Source: a bacterium (GTDB taxonomy: Bacteria > JAHJDO01). From it: a DNA stretch of 12,509 nt. The translations under genes were made by a program, and so were the position numbers. The stretch's first letter is position 1. Every line of letters begins with the position of its first letter. Below the pieces are notes generated by a model. It was not told where the DNA came from. It did not search any database and saw only the letters and a program-made list of their open reading frames with translations. The stretch covers positions 1-12,509 of the forward strand of contig DAOVKY010000007.1 of assembly GCA_030631525.1 (NCBI GenBank), given 5' to 3'. Positions 1-6,149 of the stretch are shown here, piece by piece.

Positions 1-209
1 CAAATAAGATAGCTTTTATATCTAATAGAAGCGGGAATTATGATCTTTGGATTATGAATAGTGATGGGACTAACCCAGTTCAGATTACGGATGACAAATA
101 TAATGAATTATATCCATGCTTTTCTTCTGACGGGAGCAGAATCGCCTTTCAGTCAGATAGAAGCGGAAACTTTGATATATGGGTAGCTAAGCTGCCTGAA
201 AATATGTAA
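1..209 (+). CDS. TolB/PD40-type beta-propeller protein, C-terminal fragment
   Basis: This reading frame enters from the left edge (first full codon at base 3) and stops with TAA at 207-209. The visible 68 residues hold one complete and one nearly complete PD40/TolB-type repeat: KIAFISNRSGNYDLWIMNSDG followed by an IT turn, then RIAFQSDRSGNFDIWVAK. The pattern (S-D/N-R-S-G-N-x-D-I/L-W, then N-S-D-G) is typical of the TolB C-terminal propeller and of the many secreted TolB-like proteins of uncultured bacteria. Such propellers usually act in the periplasm or outside the cell as binding scaffolds. Function beyond the fold cannot be given because the N-terminal part is missing. The next gene starts 16 bases downstream with a strong ribosome site, so the two are probably co-transcribed. 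Confidence 0.8.
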   Translation, partial: NKIAFISNRSGNYDLWIMNSDGTNPVQITDDKYNELYPCFSSDGSRIAFQSDRSGNFDIWVAKLPENM

Positions 210-225
210 AAGAGGAGGTGATAAT

Positions 226-615
226 ATGGTTATTGGAGCTGAAGGAACTCAGCAGGAAGAGAAGAAAAAACAGAATCCACTGGTAATTATAGGGCTTATC
301 CTTGTTATTGTAGTTTGTGTGGGCTTTATGATAAAAACACTTATGCCAAAGAAGTACCCCCGACCAATAGTGGCTTATGTCTGCGAAAACTGTGACGCTC
401 GCTTTAGGGCAGAATATCAGACCCCTCCTATTAAATGTCCTGAGTGTGGGGAGAAGAAGGCTGTTCGAGTGACAAAGTATCAGTGTGAAAAGTGCAAGCA
501 TATCTTTGAGCGAAGAATTCGTAGTATGGATGATGAGATGGCGATGGGAATGCCCAAATGCCCTAAATGCGGTAGTAATATACTAATGCATGTACATGAA
601 ACAACTGCACAATGA
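226..615 (+). CDS. small membrane-anchored double zinc-ribbon protein
   Basis: This 129-residue protein is preceded by a strong Shine-Dalgarno site, GAGGAGGTG at 212-220, which fixes the ATG at 226. A lysine/glutamate-rich N-terminus (residues 1-17) leads into one hydrophobic membrane segment at about 18-37, then a basic stretch (KKYPRP). The rest holds four CxxC knuckles: C53/C56, C71/C74, C87/C90 and C112/C115, which pair naturally into two zinc ribbons. The charge pattern (acidic/basic N-terminus, K-rich flank after the helix) suits a cytoplasm-facing C-terminal zinc domain, though topology is inferred. I do not recognise a named family; FmdB-like and rubredoxin-like ribbons are the nearest fold resemblance. 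A structural or nucleic-acid/protein-binding role is possible, but no function is assigned. Confidence 0.78.
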   Translation: MVIGAEGTQQEEKKKQNPLVIIGLILVIVVCVGFMIKTLMPKKYPRPIVAYVCENCDARFRAEYQTPPIKCPECGEKKAVRVTKYQCEKCKHIFERRIRSMDDEMAMGMPKCPKCGSNILMHVHETTAQ

Positions 616-636
616 AAGAAAGAGTAATACAGGAGT

Positions 637-667
637 AGAGACATAGAGCATAGAGCTCTATGTCTCT
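637..667. repeat. perfect 13-bp inverted repeat (hairpin)
   Basis: AGAGACATAGAGC (637-649) and its exact reverse complement GCTCTATGTCTCT (655-667) flank a 5-base loop. It sits between the zinc-ribbon gene (stop at 615) and the ribosome site of the Gfo/Idh gene (686-691). The sequence after it (GTTGCT) has no T-run on either strand, so it is not a canonical intrinsic terminator. It could be a weak terminator, an mRNA-stabilising stem, or an operator. It marks a natural boundary between the envelope-type genes and the metabolic array. Confidence 0.75.
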
Positions 668-696
668 GTTGCTATCGGCACAATTAAGGAGTTATT

Positions 697-1647
697 ATGA
701 TTAAGATTGGGCTTGTTTCTGCAGCAACATATGGTCTCGGGTATAGAGGAAAAGATGTTCCCCGCACGCCAGGGTCTTTTCATGGCACAGCGTTTGCGTC
801 TACCTATAACGGATGTGATGAGAAAAAATCGAAGCAATGGGAGTGGACATTCGTGGCGGCCGAAAAGCACATTGAAGACGCGAAAATCGTCAAGGTTTGG
901 GATCCGCACATAGAATGGGCCGAACGACTGGCTGAGGCCTGTTTTATTCCCGAAGTAGTGGAAACTCCTGAAGAATGCACAAAAGGAGTTGATGCTGTGG
1001 TTATCGTTGATGACGGCTCGGGAACTCATTGGAAATACGCAGTTGAGCCACTCAAACGAGGAATTCCCACATATTGCGACAAACCCCTGGCAATGACTAC
1101 CAGAGAAGCTCAACATGTGGCTGCTGTGGTAAGGGAAACTGGAACTCTCTTCCTGTCAGCAAGTTCGCTACGATTTGTGCCGGACATTATCGCATTAAAA
1201 AATGAACTGTCTGATCTTGGTGAAATCAACCTGGCAACCTCGGCGTGCGGCAATGAGCTGATATACTACGGCATTCACGCTCTGTCAATGTATTACGGGA
1301 TTCGCCCCGGAGGCGCTGTATCATGTCACAATGTCGGACGGCCGAACTGCAACATTGTTCGTGTGAGGTTTGAGAACGGATGCGACCTGATGCTTATGGT
1401 TGGAGAGAAAGAGATGATGTGCGCCGGCTACCAAATCAATCTCTATGGCACCAAAGGCTGGCGAACATTAACGCCTAATCTGGATAATCTCTACTTCTAT
1501 CTTCAGGAGCAATTTATCCAAATGCTCAAGACAGGAAAAGAGCCTGTGCCTGTGGAGGAAGAGGTGGAGGTCATTGCCGTACTGGAAGCAGGGAAACGCT
1601 CCCTGGCTGAAGGCAGGGAAGTAACCATTAAGGAGGTACTGGCGTAA
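697..1647 (+). CDS. atypical Gfo/Idh/MocA-family oxidoreductase
   Basis: A 316-residue protein with ribosome site AAGGAG (686-691), five bases before ATG 697. It reads as a Gfo/Idh/MocA dehydrogenase: N-terminal Rossmann domain to about residue 125, the DKPLAM motif at 128-133 in place of the usual EKPxA (K129 is the expected catalytic lysine), then an alpha/beta C-terminal domain with GIHALSM at 192-198. Three things are odd. The N-terminal dinucleotide loop is not the normal GxGxxG but a long, glycine-rich segment (about 7-40), the motif Glu is Asp, and the Asp of the usual HxxD is Ser (H194, S197). Other Gfo/Idh sub-families share such loops, so I infer an NAD(P)-binding sugar-type dehydrogenase of a divergent branch. 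One sampled 60-base line is about 52% GC, higher than the next genes. Confidence 0.75.
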   Translation: MIKIGLVSAATYGLGYRGKDVPRTPGSFHGTAFASTYNGCDEKKSKQWEWTFVAAEKHIEDAKIVKVWDPHIEWAERLAEACFIPEVVETPEECTKGVDAVVIVDDGSGTHWKYAVEPLKRGIPTYCDKPLAMTTREAQHVAAVVRETGTLFLSASSLRFVPDIIALKNELSDLGEINLATSACGNELIYYGIHALSMYYGIRPGGAVSCHNVGRPNCNIVRVRFENGCDLMLMVGEKEMMCAGYQINLYGTKGWRTLTPNLDNLYFYLQEQFIQMLKTGKEPVPVEEEVEVIAVLEAGKRSLAEGREVTIKEVLA

Positions 1648-1718
1648 TATCTGTTTATGGTTGAATTAAGAGAATAAAAAAGTTTAGAGATGTACAAGTG
1701 AGGAAGAGATAAGACAGA

Positions 1719-2804
1719 ATGAATGGTTATGAGAGATTTATGAGTGCTTTAAAAAGACAAGAACCTGATGCAGTCCCGATATGGGAATTGATTATAGATA
1801 AGCCGGTTATAAAAGGACTTTATGGAGAAATATCTTTCCTGGATTTTATAGAGAAGGAAAACCTTGATGGTTTTACTATATTTGAAGATTGGACTAAACT
1901 TTTAAGAAAGCTAAATGAGAGTAATACATATATAGATAAGTGGAATATAACATGGAAGATGGAACCTAATGGAATTTTGTATCCTCTTGATGGACCAATA
2001 AAAGACTATAAAGATTTAAAAAATTATTCTTTACCAGATGCAGATCTAGAATGTTGGTATGTAAGTCTTAAAGAAGCAGTAAAAAGATTTAAAGGAGAGA
2101 AAGCAATTGTATTTATGGCTCATGATGCATTTGAGTATTCTCATTATTTATTTGGTGGCATGGATAAGCTTTTCACGAACTATTTTCTTGCTCCGGATAT
2201 TGTAAAAGAAGTAGCTGAGATGGTTTGGCGCTATAAAAGCAAGTCAATTAAAAATGCAATAGAGGTTGGAGCTGATGCAATTGTTTTGGGAGATGATTAT
2301 GCCGGAAGAACCGGAACATTAATGTCACCCGAGCACTTTAGGGAGTTTGTTTTGCCCTATCTTAAAAAGGCTGTAGATATAACCCATAAAAACGGATCAT
2401 ATTTAATAAAACATACAGATGGAAATATATGGAAAATATTAGATGATATTGTTGGCACAGGAATTGACGCAATTGATCCTATGGAACCAATTGCTGATAT
2501 GGACGCAGGTAAAGTAAAGGAAAAATATGGAGACAGAGTTTGCTTGATTGGTAATATTGATTGCGCAATGTTGCTACCTATGGGGACGAAAGTAGAAGTT
2601 GAAGAAGCTGTGAAAGAAACAATAGCTAAAGCTACGCCAGGAGGAGGATATATAATGGCTTCAAGTAATTCTATACACCCAGGAGTAAAGCCTGAGAATT
2701 ACAGAACTATGGTTGAAGCTACAAGGAGATATGGTAGGTATCCAATAGATGTAAATTTAGTAAAAGAATACAAAGTCAAGAATTACATAAAGAAGTTTGT
2801 ATAG
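1719..2804 (+). CDS. UroD/MtaA-superfamily protein lacking the cysteine zinc ligands
   Basis: A 361-residue protein of the uroporphyrinogen decarboxylase superfamily, near the length of UroD and of the corrinoid methyltransferases MtaA/CmuA. Visible family blocks: the start NGYERFMSALKRQEPDAVP; GADAIVLGDDYAG at 184-196; MSPEHFREFVLPYLK at 202-216; KHTDGNI at 231-237; IDAIDPMEP at 249-257; and LIGNIDCAMLLP at 276-287. It is not a haem-pathway UroD: the context is catabolic. In MtaA-type proteins zinc is held by HxC plus a later Cys; here the first pair is H232/D234, and the expected C-terminal Cys region (ASSNSIHPG, 314-322) has none. Many annotated 'UroD family' proteins of uncultured bacteria look like this and have no known reaction. 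Ribosome site is weak (GAGG at 1700-1703). A 36-nt piece near codons 272-283 recurs at 4351-4386. Confidence 0.8.
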   Translation: MNGYERFMSALKRQEPDAVPIWELIIDKPVIKGLYGEISFLDFIEKENLDGFTIFEDWTKLLRKLNESNTYIDKWNITWKMEPNGILYPLDGPIKDYKDLKNYSLPDADLECWYVSLKEAVKRFKGEKAIVFMAHDAFEYSHYLFGGMDKLFTNYFLAPDIVKEVAEMVWRYKSKSIKNAIEVGADAIVLGDDYAGRTGTLMSPEHFREFVLPYLKKAVDITHKNGSYLIKHTDGNIWKILDDIVGTGIDAIDPMEPIADMDAGKVKEKYGDRVCLIGNIDCAMLLPMGTKVEVEEAVKETIAKATPGGGYIMASSNSIHPGVKPENYRTMVEATRRYGRYPIDVNLVKEYKVKNYIKKFV

Positions 2805-2840
2805 GATCGACTATTCGGTAGAAAAAAGGGAGAATTGAAA

Positions 2841-3173
2841 ATGATTTTTGATCACATCGGAGTAATAACAGAGGAAAAGAAGGAAGATGAAATATGGCTG
2901 GAGGCTACAAGGGTGTGGGTAACTGATTACAAGAAACATCCTTACAAAGTCGAATGGCTGAGATATGAGCCGGACAGTCCTGTCAAAGGACCGGTCAGAG
3001 AAATGCCGCATGTCGCATTTCGGGTTGAAAATTTAAAAGAAGCAAGCAAGGATATGAAGGTGCTGCTGGAACCTTTTGATGTCGGGTTTGCTGTAGTTGG
3101 TTTCTATGAATCAAAAGATGGCGCAGTGATTGAATTTATGAAATACAAAGAGGTAACAGAGGCTACTCTGTAA
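2841..3173 (+). CDS. VOC/glyoxalase-fold protein
   Basis: A 110-residue single-unit vicinal oxygen chelate protein. The start IFDHIGVIT gives the first metal His (H5), MPHVAFRVENLKEA gives the second (H57), and VVGFYESKDGAVIEFM ends in the metal Glu (E98). This order (H, H, E) is the glyoxalase/dioxygenase/epimerase layout, in which two such units pair as a homodimer around a divalent metal. The reaction is unknown; epimerase or lyase roles on a small carbonyl compound would fit the sugar-oxidising neighbours. I chose ATG 2841 because GGGAG at 2828-2832 is eight bases upstream; a TTG six bases earlier leaves only two. It lies 36 bases after the UroD-like gene. The decayed sequence at 6075 begins with the same residues, supporting this start. 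Confidence 0.8.
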   Translation: MIFDHIGVITEEKKEDEIWLEATRVWVTDYKKHPYKVEWLRYEPDSPVKGPVREMPHVAFRVENLKEASKDMKVLLEPFDVGFAVVGFYESKDGAVIEFMKYKEVTEATL

Positions 3174-3209
3174 AATAATAATAGGCATAATAAATAGAAA
3201 GAAAATAGC

Positions 3210-4193
3210 GTGAAACAAAAAAATGAGTTAAACATTGCATCTGTTCAGTTTAATTCTGATCAAAAAAATAAAAGTATAAATTTAATAAACATGGAAACAT
3301 TTATTAAATCTGCCAGTAATCAGGATGTTGATATAATATGTTTCCCTGAGATTTGTATTACAGGATACAATTTTATTCTATACACTAATAAAAAAGAAAA
3401 TTTATTGGACATCGCAGAGCATGTTCCAGAAGGTAATACAACACAATATATTAAAAATTTATCAAAAAAGAATAATATTGTAATTATGTTTGGTCTTTTA
3501 GAAAAAACATATAAAGATGAATTATATAACACATATGTTTGCGTTACTCCTATTGGTCAAATTAATAAATTCAGAAAAATACATGCATTTGAAAACTCAT
3601 ATATGTCACAAGGAAAAGATTTTCCCATCTTTGAATTATTTGGTTGGAAGTGCGGAATACTAATTTGTTTTGACAATAATTTGCCTGAAAATGCACGAAT
3701 ATACGCATTGAACGGATGTGAAATTATATTCGCACCTCACCAAACCGGAGGTTTTGATATGGAGGTAGCAGGAATGGGCAGAATTGATACTAAACTTTGG
3801 GGGAATAAGAATAATTTTAGAGAAGAACTACGCAAGGAATTTAGTGGACCAAAAGGACGCGAATGGATATTAAAATGGCTTCCATCCAGAGCTTACGATA
3901 ATGGAATGTTTTATGTTTTTTCAAATGGGGTTGGACTAGACTATGATGAAGTGCGAACAGGAAATGCAATGATAATCGATCCGAATGGAATCGTTTTGAA
4001 TGAATCAAAAAGCATTGAGTCAGATATGATTATTTCTAAAATTAACAAACAGTCTTTGGAAGGTACTCTTGGGAAAATGCATATCAAGACACGAAATCCT
4101 GAATTATATTCTGACATTGTGAATAATAACGAAAACATAACAGATAGTAGATCAGCAAGAAATGAAATCACAAAACATAGTAAAATTGTTTAA
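3210..4193 (+). CDS. nitrilase-superfamily carbon-nitrogen hydrolase (amidase)
   Basis: A 327-residue nitrilase-superfamily enzyme with the complete catalytic triad: E47 in FPEICITGYNF, K123 in KFRKIHAFE, and C153 in GILICFDNNLPE. A second Glu (E128) sits where the superfamily often has one. These hydrolases cleave amide or nitrile C-N bonds through a cysteine thioester in the cytoplasm. Between the nucleophile strand and the late block SRAYDNGMFYVFSNG (226-240) lies a segment (about 183-225) with GPKGREW, characteristic of a large sub-group found in Planctomycetes, Lentisphaerae and Poribacteria with undefined substrates. Start is GTG 3210; no in-frame ATG is near, and the ribosome site is weak (GAAAG). 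The gene is very AT-rich (11 of 60 G/C at 3481-3540), unlike its neighbours. The C-terminal 25 residues are polar and probably flexible. Confidence 0.85.
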   Translation: MKQKNELNIASVQFNSDQKNKSINLINMETFIKSASNQDVDIICFPEICITGYNFILYTNKKENLLDIAEHVPEGNTTQYIKNLSKKNNIVIMFGLLEKTYKDELYNTYVCVTPIGQINKFRKIHAFENSYMSQGKDFPIFELFGWKCGILICFDNNLPENARIYALNGCEIIFAPHQTGGFDMEVAGMGRIDTKLWGNKNNFREELRKEFSGPKGREWILKWLPSRAYDNGMFYVFSNGVGLDYDEVRTGNAMIIDPNGIVLNESKSIESDMIISKINKQSLEGTLGKMHIKTRNPELYSDIVNNNENITDSRSARNEITKHSKIV

Positions 4194-4339
4194 TACAATG
4201 CAAAAAATTATCGGTGCCGAATATCATGGCGATTCTCTATGCAGAGGTAAGAGAAATTTTAAAATAACTCTTTTAATTTTGTAGAAAAGCGATATTATAC
4301 AACAAGCTCAATAAAGCTGGAAAAGAGGAGGTAGAGGGC
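4194..4339. other. intergenic stretch without recognised gene
   Basis: Between the nitrilase stop and the UroD relic. A 28-codon frame (ATG 4198 to TAG 4284) is open but resembles nothing I know and has no ribosome site. ATTTTAAAAT at 4256-4265 is a short AT palindrome. No terminator is seen. Confidence 0.4.
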
Positions 4340-4417
4340 TTGAATTGGGGCAGAGTTTGCTTGATTGGTAATATTGATTGTGCAATAGAGAAAGAAGAAG
4401 ATGAAATTATTCAATGA
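4340..4417 (+). pseudogene. relic fragment of a UroD-like gene with its own ribosome site
   Basis: The stretch 4351-4386 repeats 2534-2569 of the UroD-like gene with 35 of 36 bases identical (the difference is C to T at 2564/4381). It still encodes RVCLIGNIDCA in frame. A strong Shine-Dalgarno GAGGAGGT at 4325-4332 lies seven bases before an in-frame TTG at 4340, which gives a 25-codon frame ending at TGA 4415-4417, overlapping the first 17 bases of the GNAT gene. Upstream homology is not clear. It is best read as a leftover of a lost second UroD-type gene or a local duplication; whether it is translated as a leader peptide is open. Confidence 0.65.
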
Positions 4418-4901
4418 ACCATTGCCTGAAGAGGTAGATTCAGCTGTGCGGGATTTGCTATGCGAGTGCTTTCCGTCAGACAGGGAAGTATTTTCTCATA
4501 CGCGGTATTGGCATGGTTCAGTGCCCACTTATTCATTGGTTTATCGGGAACATAATCGTCTTATAGGATATATTGGTGTTGTCGTGCGAGAAATCAAGGT
4601 TAATAATGTGTTTATAACAATTGCAGGAATTCAGAATTTAGCTGTCTCAGCTAAACTGCGGAGCAAAGGAGTAGGTCGTCAGTTAATGATAGAAGCTATG
4701 AATGAGGCGCTAGGACATGACATTCAGTATGGTCTGCTTTTTTGCATACCTGAGCTTGAGCACTTTTACGCTTCCCTTGGATGGATCAAAACAAGGGAGA
4801 AGGTTATGATGGCTGATGTGAAAAATATTACTATGTTTAAGGAACTTGCTGATGGAAAATTCCCAAGGGGAAATATTGATATACAAGGCCGTGATTGGTA
4901 A
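4401..4901 (+). CDS. GNAT-family N-acetyltransferase
   Basis: A 166-residue Gcn5-related acetyltransferase. The acetyl-CoA binding core is visible: the beta4 strand IAGIQNLAVS (75-84) followed by the pyrophosphate loop LRSKGVGRQLM (86-96, matching the R/Q-x-x-G-x-G/A motif), then helix 3 and the late block ELEHFYASLGW (118-128), typical of motif B. It would transfer an acetyl group from acetyl-CoA to an amine on a small molecule or protein; the acceptor cannot be read. The N-terminal YWHGSVPTYS (36-45) recalls NodA-like and aminoglycoside-type N-termini, but this is not enough to name it. Its own ribosome site is poor (AAAGAAGAAG), while GAGGAGGT lies 68 bases upstream in the relic frame that overlaps its start, so translational coupling is possible. 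Confidence 0.8.
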   Translation: MKLFNEPLPEEVDSAVRDLLCECFPSDREVFSHTRYWHGSVPTYSLVYREHNRLIGYIGVVVREIKVNNVFITIAGIQNLAVSAKLRSKGVGRQLMIEAMNEALGHDIQYGLLFCIPELEHFYASLGWIKTREKVMMADVKNITMFKELADGKFPRGNIDIQGRDW

Positions 4902-4925
4902 ACAAGTAAGAGAAAGGAATTTTAT

Positions 4926-4994
4926 ATGGGAGCAAAGAAGATAGTATGTCTGGGTGGCGGAAGTCTTCATTTCAAGAACGTGTTGTGTTGCTAG
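4926..4994 (+). pseudogene. stub of a Rossmann-type gene, probably a GH4 glycosidase start
   Basis: AAAGGA at 4913-4918 precedes ATG 4926 by seven bases. The 22-codon frame reads MGAKKIVCLGGGSLHFKNVL and then ends at TAG 4992. The block KIVxxGGGSLxF resembles the NAD-binding N-terminus of family 4 glycoside hydrolases (GH4, NAD- and metal-dependent alpha/beta-glucosidases and galacturonidases). Only the beginning of the gene is present, after which the sequence (to 5070) does not continue any recognisable GH4 in any frame. It is read as a truncated, decayed gene. A different GGGS Rossmann protein would also fit 20 residues. Confidence 0.5.
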
Positions 4995-5076
4995 ACCTAT
5001 TGTTTTTCATCCACGCGCATGGATATAGGCAAGATTTTGTCAGGTAAAAAATACATAACCATGAAGGATAGAAATT

Positions 5077-6075
5077 ATGGATAAAGTTAAATACGGAGTT
5101 ATAGGGCTTGGTTTTTTTGGGGAAAAACATTCAGAGGTTCTCTCGGATATGCCAGGTGTGGAGTTGGCAGCAATATGCACTCGCCGTTCTCACAGGTTAA
5201 AGGAAATCGCAGAACGTTTTAAAGTTCCCAAATCTTATACAAATTATAAAGACCTGTTAGCTGATAAAGAAATTGATGCAGTAAGTATTACCACTCATGT
5301 TGATGACCACCTGCAACCCACAATAGATGCACTAAAAGCAGGAAAACATGTCTTTCTTGAAAAGCCGATGGCAGGAAGTACTGAAGATTGTGATGCAATT
5401 ATTGAAGTAGTAAACTCAGCAAAGGGCAAATTTATGGTAGGCCATATCTGCCGGTTTGATCCTCGCGTAAGTCTTGCTAAAGAAGCTATTCAGCAAGGAC
5501 GTATAGGCAAGATTGTCTCCATGCACGCAACGAAGAACCTCCCATCCAACATTAGCGCTGAAGTACTTGATAAGATTTCGCCACTCATGGGTGATGGTAT
5601 TCATGACACAGACATAATGTTGTGGTTTACAGGTAGTAAAATCAAAACTGTATATGCTCAGAATGTTCGCATTCGGAACTTCAAAAATCCTGATATTGGC
5701 TGGGCTATGTACAGATTTGAGAGTGATGCAGTCGGAGTGATTGAAACTGTCTGGTATCTGCCCGAAAATACACCATTTACTATTGATGCACGCATGGAAA
5801 TCATCGGCACCAAAGGTGCAATTTATATTGATTGCGCCAATGCTGGCCTTACCATAAATGACAGTGCAGGTATCCACAAACCCGATACTTGCTACTGGCC
5901 AAATCTTTTTGGAAAACGCATTGGAGTGCTTCGCAATGAACTCAGTTATTTTATAGAATGCATTAATACTGGAAAGGTGCCAGATGTAATTACACCTGAA
6001 GAATCCAGAATGGCAGTAGAGGTTATGTGCAAAGCTGAGCAATCTGCAGCATCAGGAAAAATAGTGAAACTATAA
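5077..6075 (+). CDS. Gfo/Idh/MocA-family dehydrogenase
   Basis: A 332-residue canonical Gfo/Idh/MocA oxidoreductase, full length for the family. The NAD(P)-binding loop is GLGFFG (10-15), preceded by VKYGVI; EKPMAG at 95-100 carries the catalytic lysine K96; GDGIHDTDIMLW at 172-183 carries the catalytic His/Asp pair (H176, D179). It should oxidise or reduce a sugar, polyol or related secondary alcohol with NAD(P). AAGGA at 5064-5068 lies eight bases before ATG 5077. It is the closest relative in the window of the partial gene at 12373: both start MDK-x-x-YGVIG-x-G-x-FGE-x-H. Its TAA stop overlaps the ATG of a decayed VOC start (TAATG at 6073-6077), so a VOC gene probably once followed it in translational coupling. 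Confidence 0.9.
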   Translation: MDKVKYGVIGLGFFGEKHSEVLSDMPGVELAAICTRRSHRLKEIAERFKVPKSYTNYKDLLADKEIDAVSITTHVDDHLQPTIDALKAGKHVFLEKPMAGSTEDCDAIIEVVNSAKGKFMVGHICRFDPRVSLAKEAIQQGRIGKIVSMHATKNLPSNISAEVLDKISPLMGDGIHDTDIMLWFTGSKIKTVYAQNVRIRNFKNPDIGWAMYRFESDAVGVIETVWYLPENTPFTIDARMEIIGTKGAIYIDCANAGLTINDSAGIHKPDTCYWPNLFGKRIGVLRNELSYFIECINTGKVPDVITPEESRMAVEVMCKAEQSAASGKIVKL

Positions 6076-6135
6076 TGATTTTTTGACCACGTTGGCTTAA
6101 TAACAGATGAGAAAAAGGGGAAGAAAATTGGGTAG
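6075..6135 (+). pseudogene. frameshifted remnant of a VOC gene start
   Basis: The start at 6075 reads ATG ATT TTT TGA and then stops. Removing one T from the run 6079-6084 (six Ts against five in the intact gene at 2841) restores MIFDHVGLITDEKKGKKIG and a stop at 6133-6135. This matches the intact VOC protein's MIFDHIGVITEEKKEDEI at about 12 of 18 positions. It is therefore a decayed copy of a VOC gene start, carrying a one-base insertion and lacking the rest of the gene. Confidence 0.75.
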
Positions 6136-6149
6136 AGTGAGGGCAGAGC

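Noticed and set aside
637..667. Intrinsic terminator
   Set aside because: The stem is good but no T-run follows on either strand, so I record it as a hairpin of unknown role.
2835..2840. TTG start for the VOC gene
   Set aside because: It leaves only two bases after the ribosome site; ATG 2841 has a spacing of eight and matches the start of the relic at 6075.
4198..4284. 28-codon open frame in the gap after the nitrilase gene
   Set aside because: No ribosome site and no recognisable family; frames of this length are expected by chance.
5049..5059. 11-base match AAATACATAAC also at 11305-11315, both upstream of Gfo/Idh starts
   Set aside because: An AT-rich 11-mer repeat is expected by chance at this window size, and the flanks do not align convincingly.
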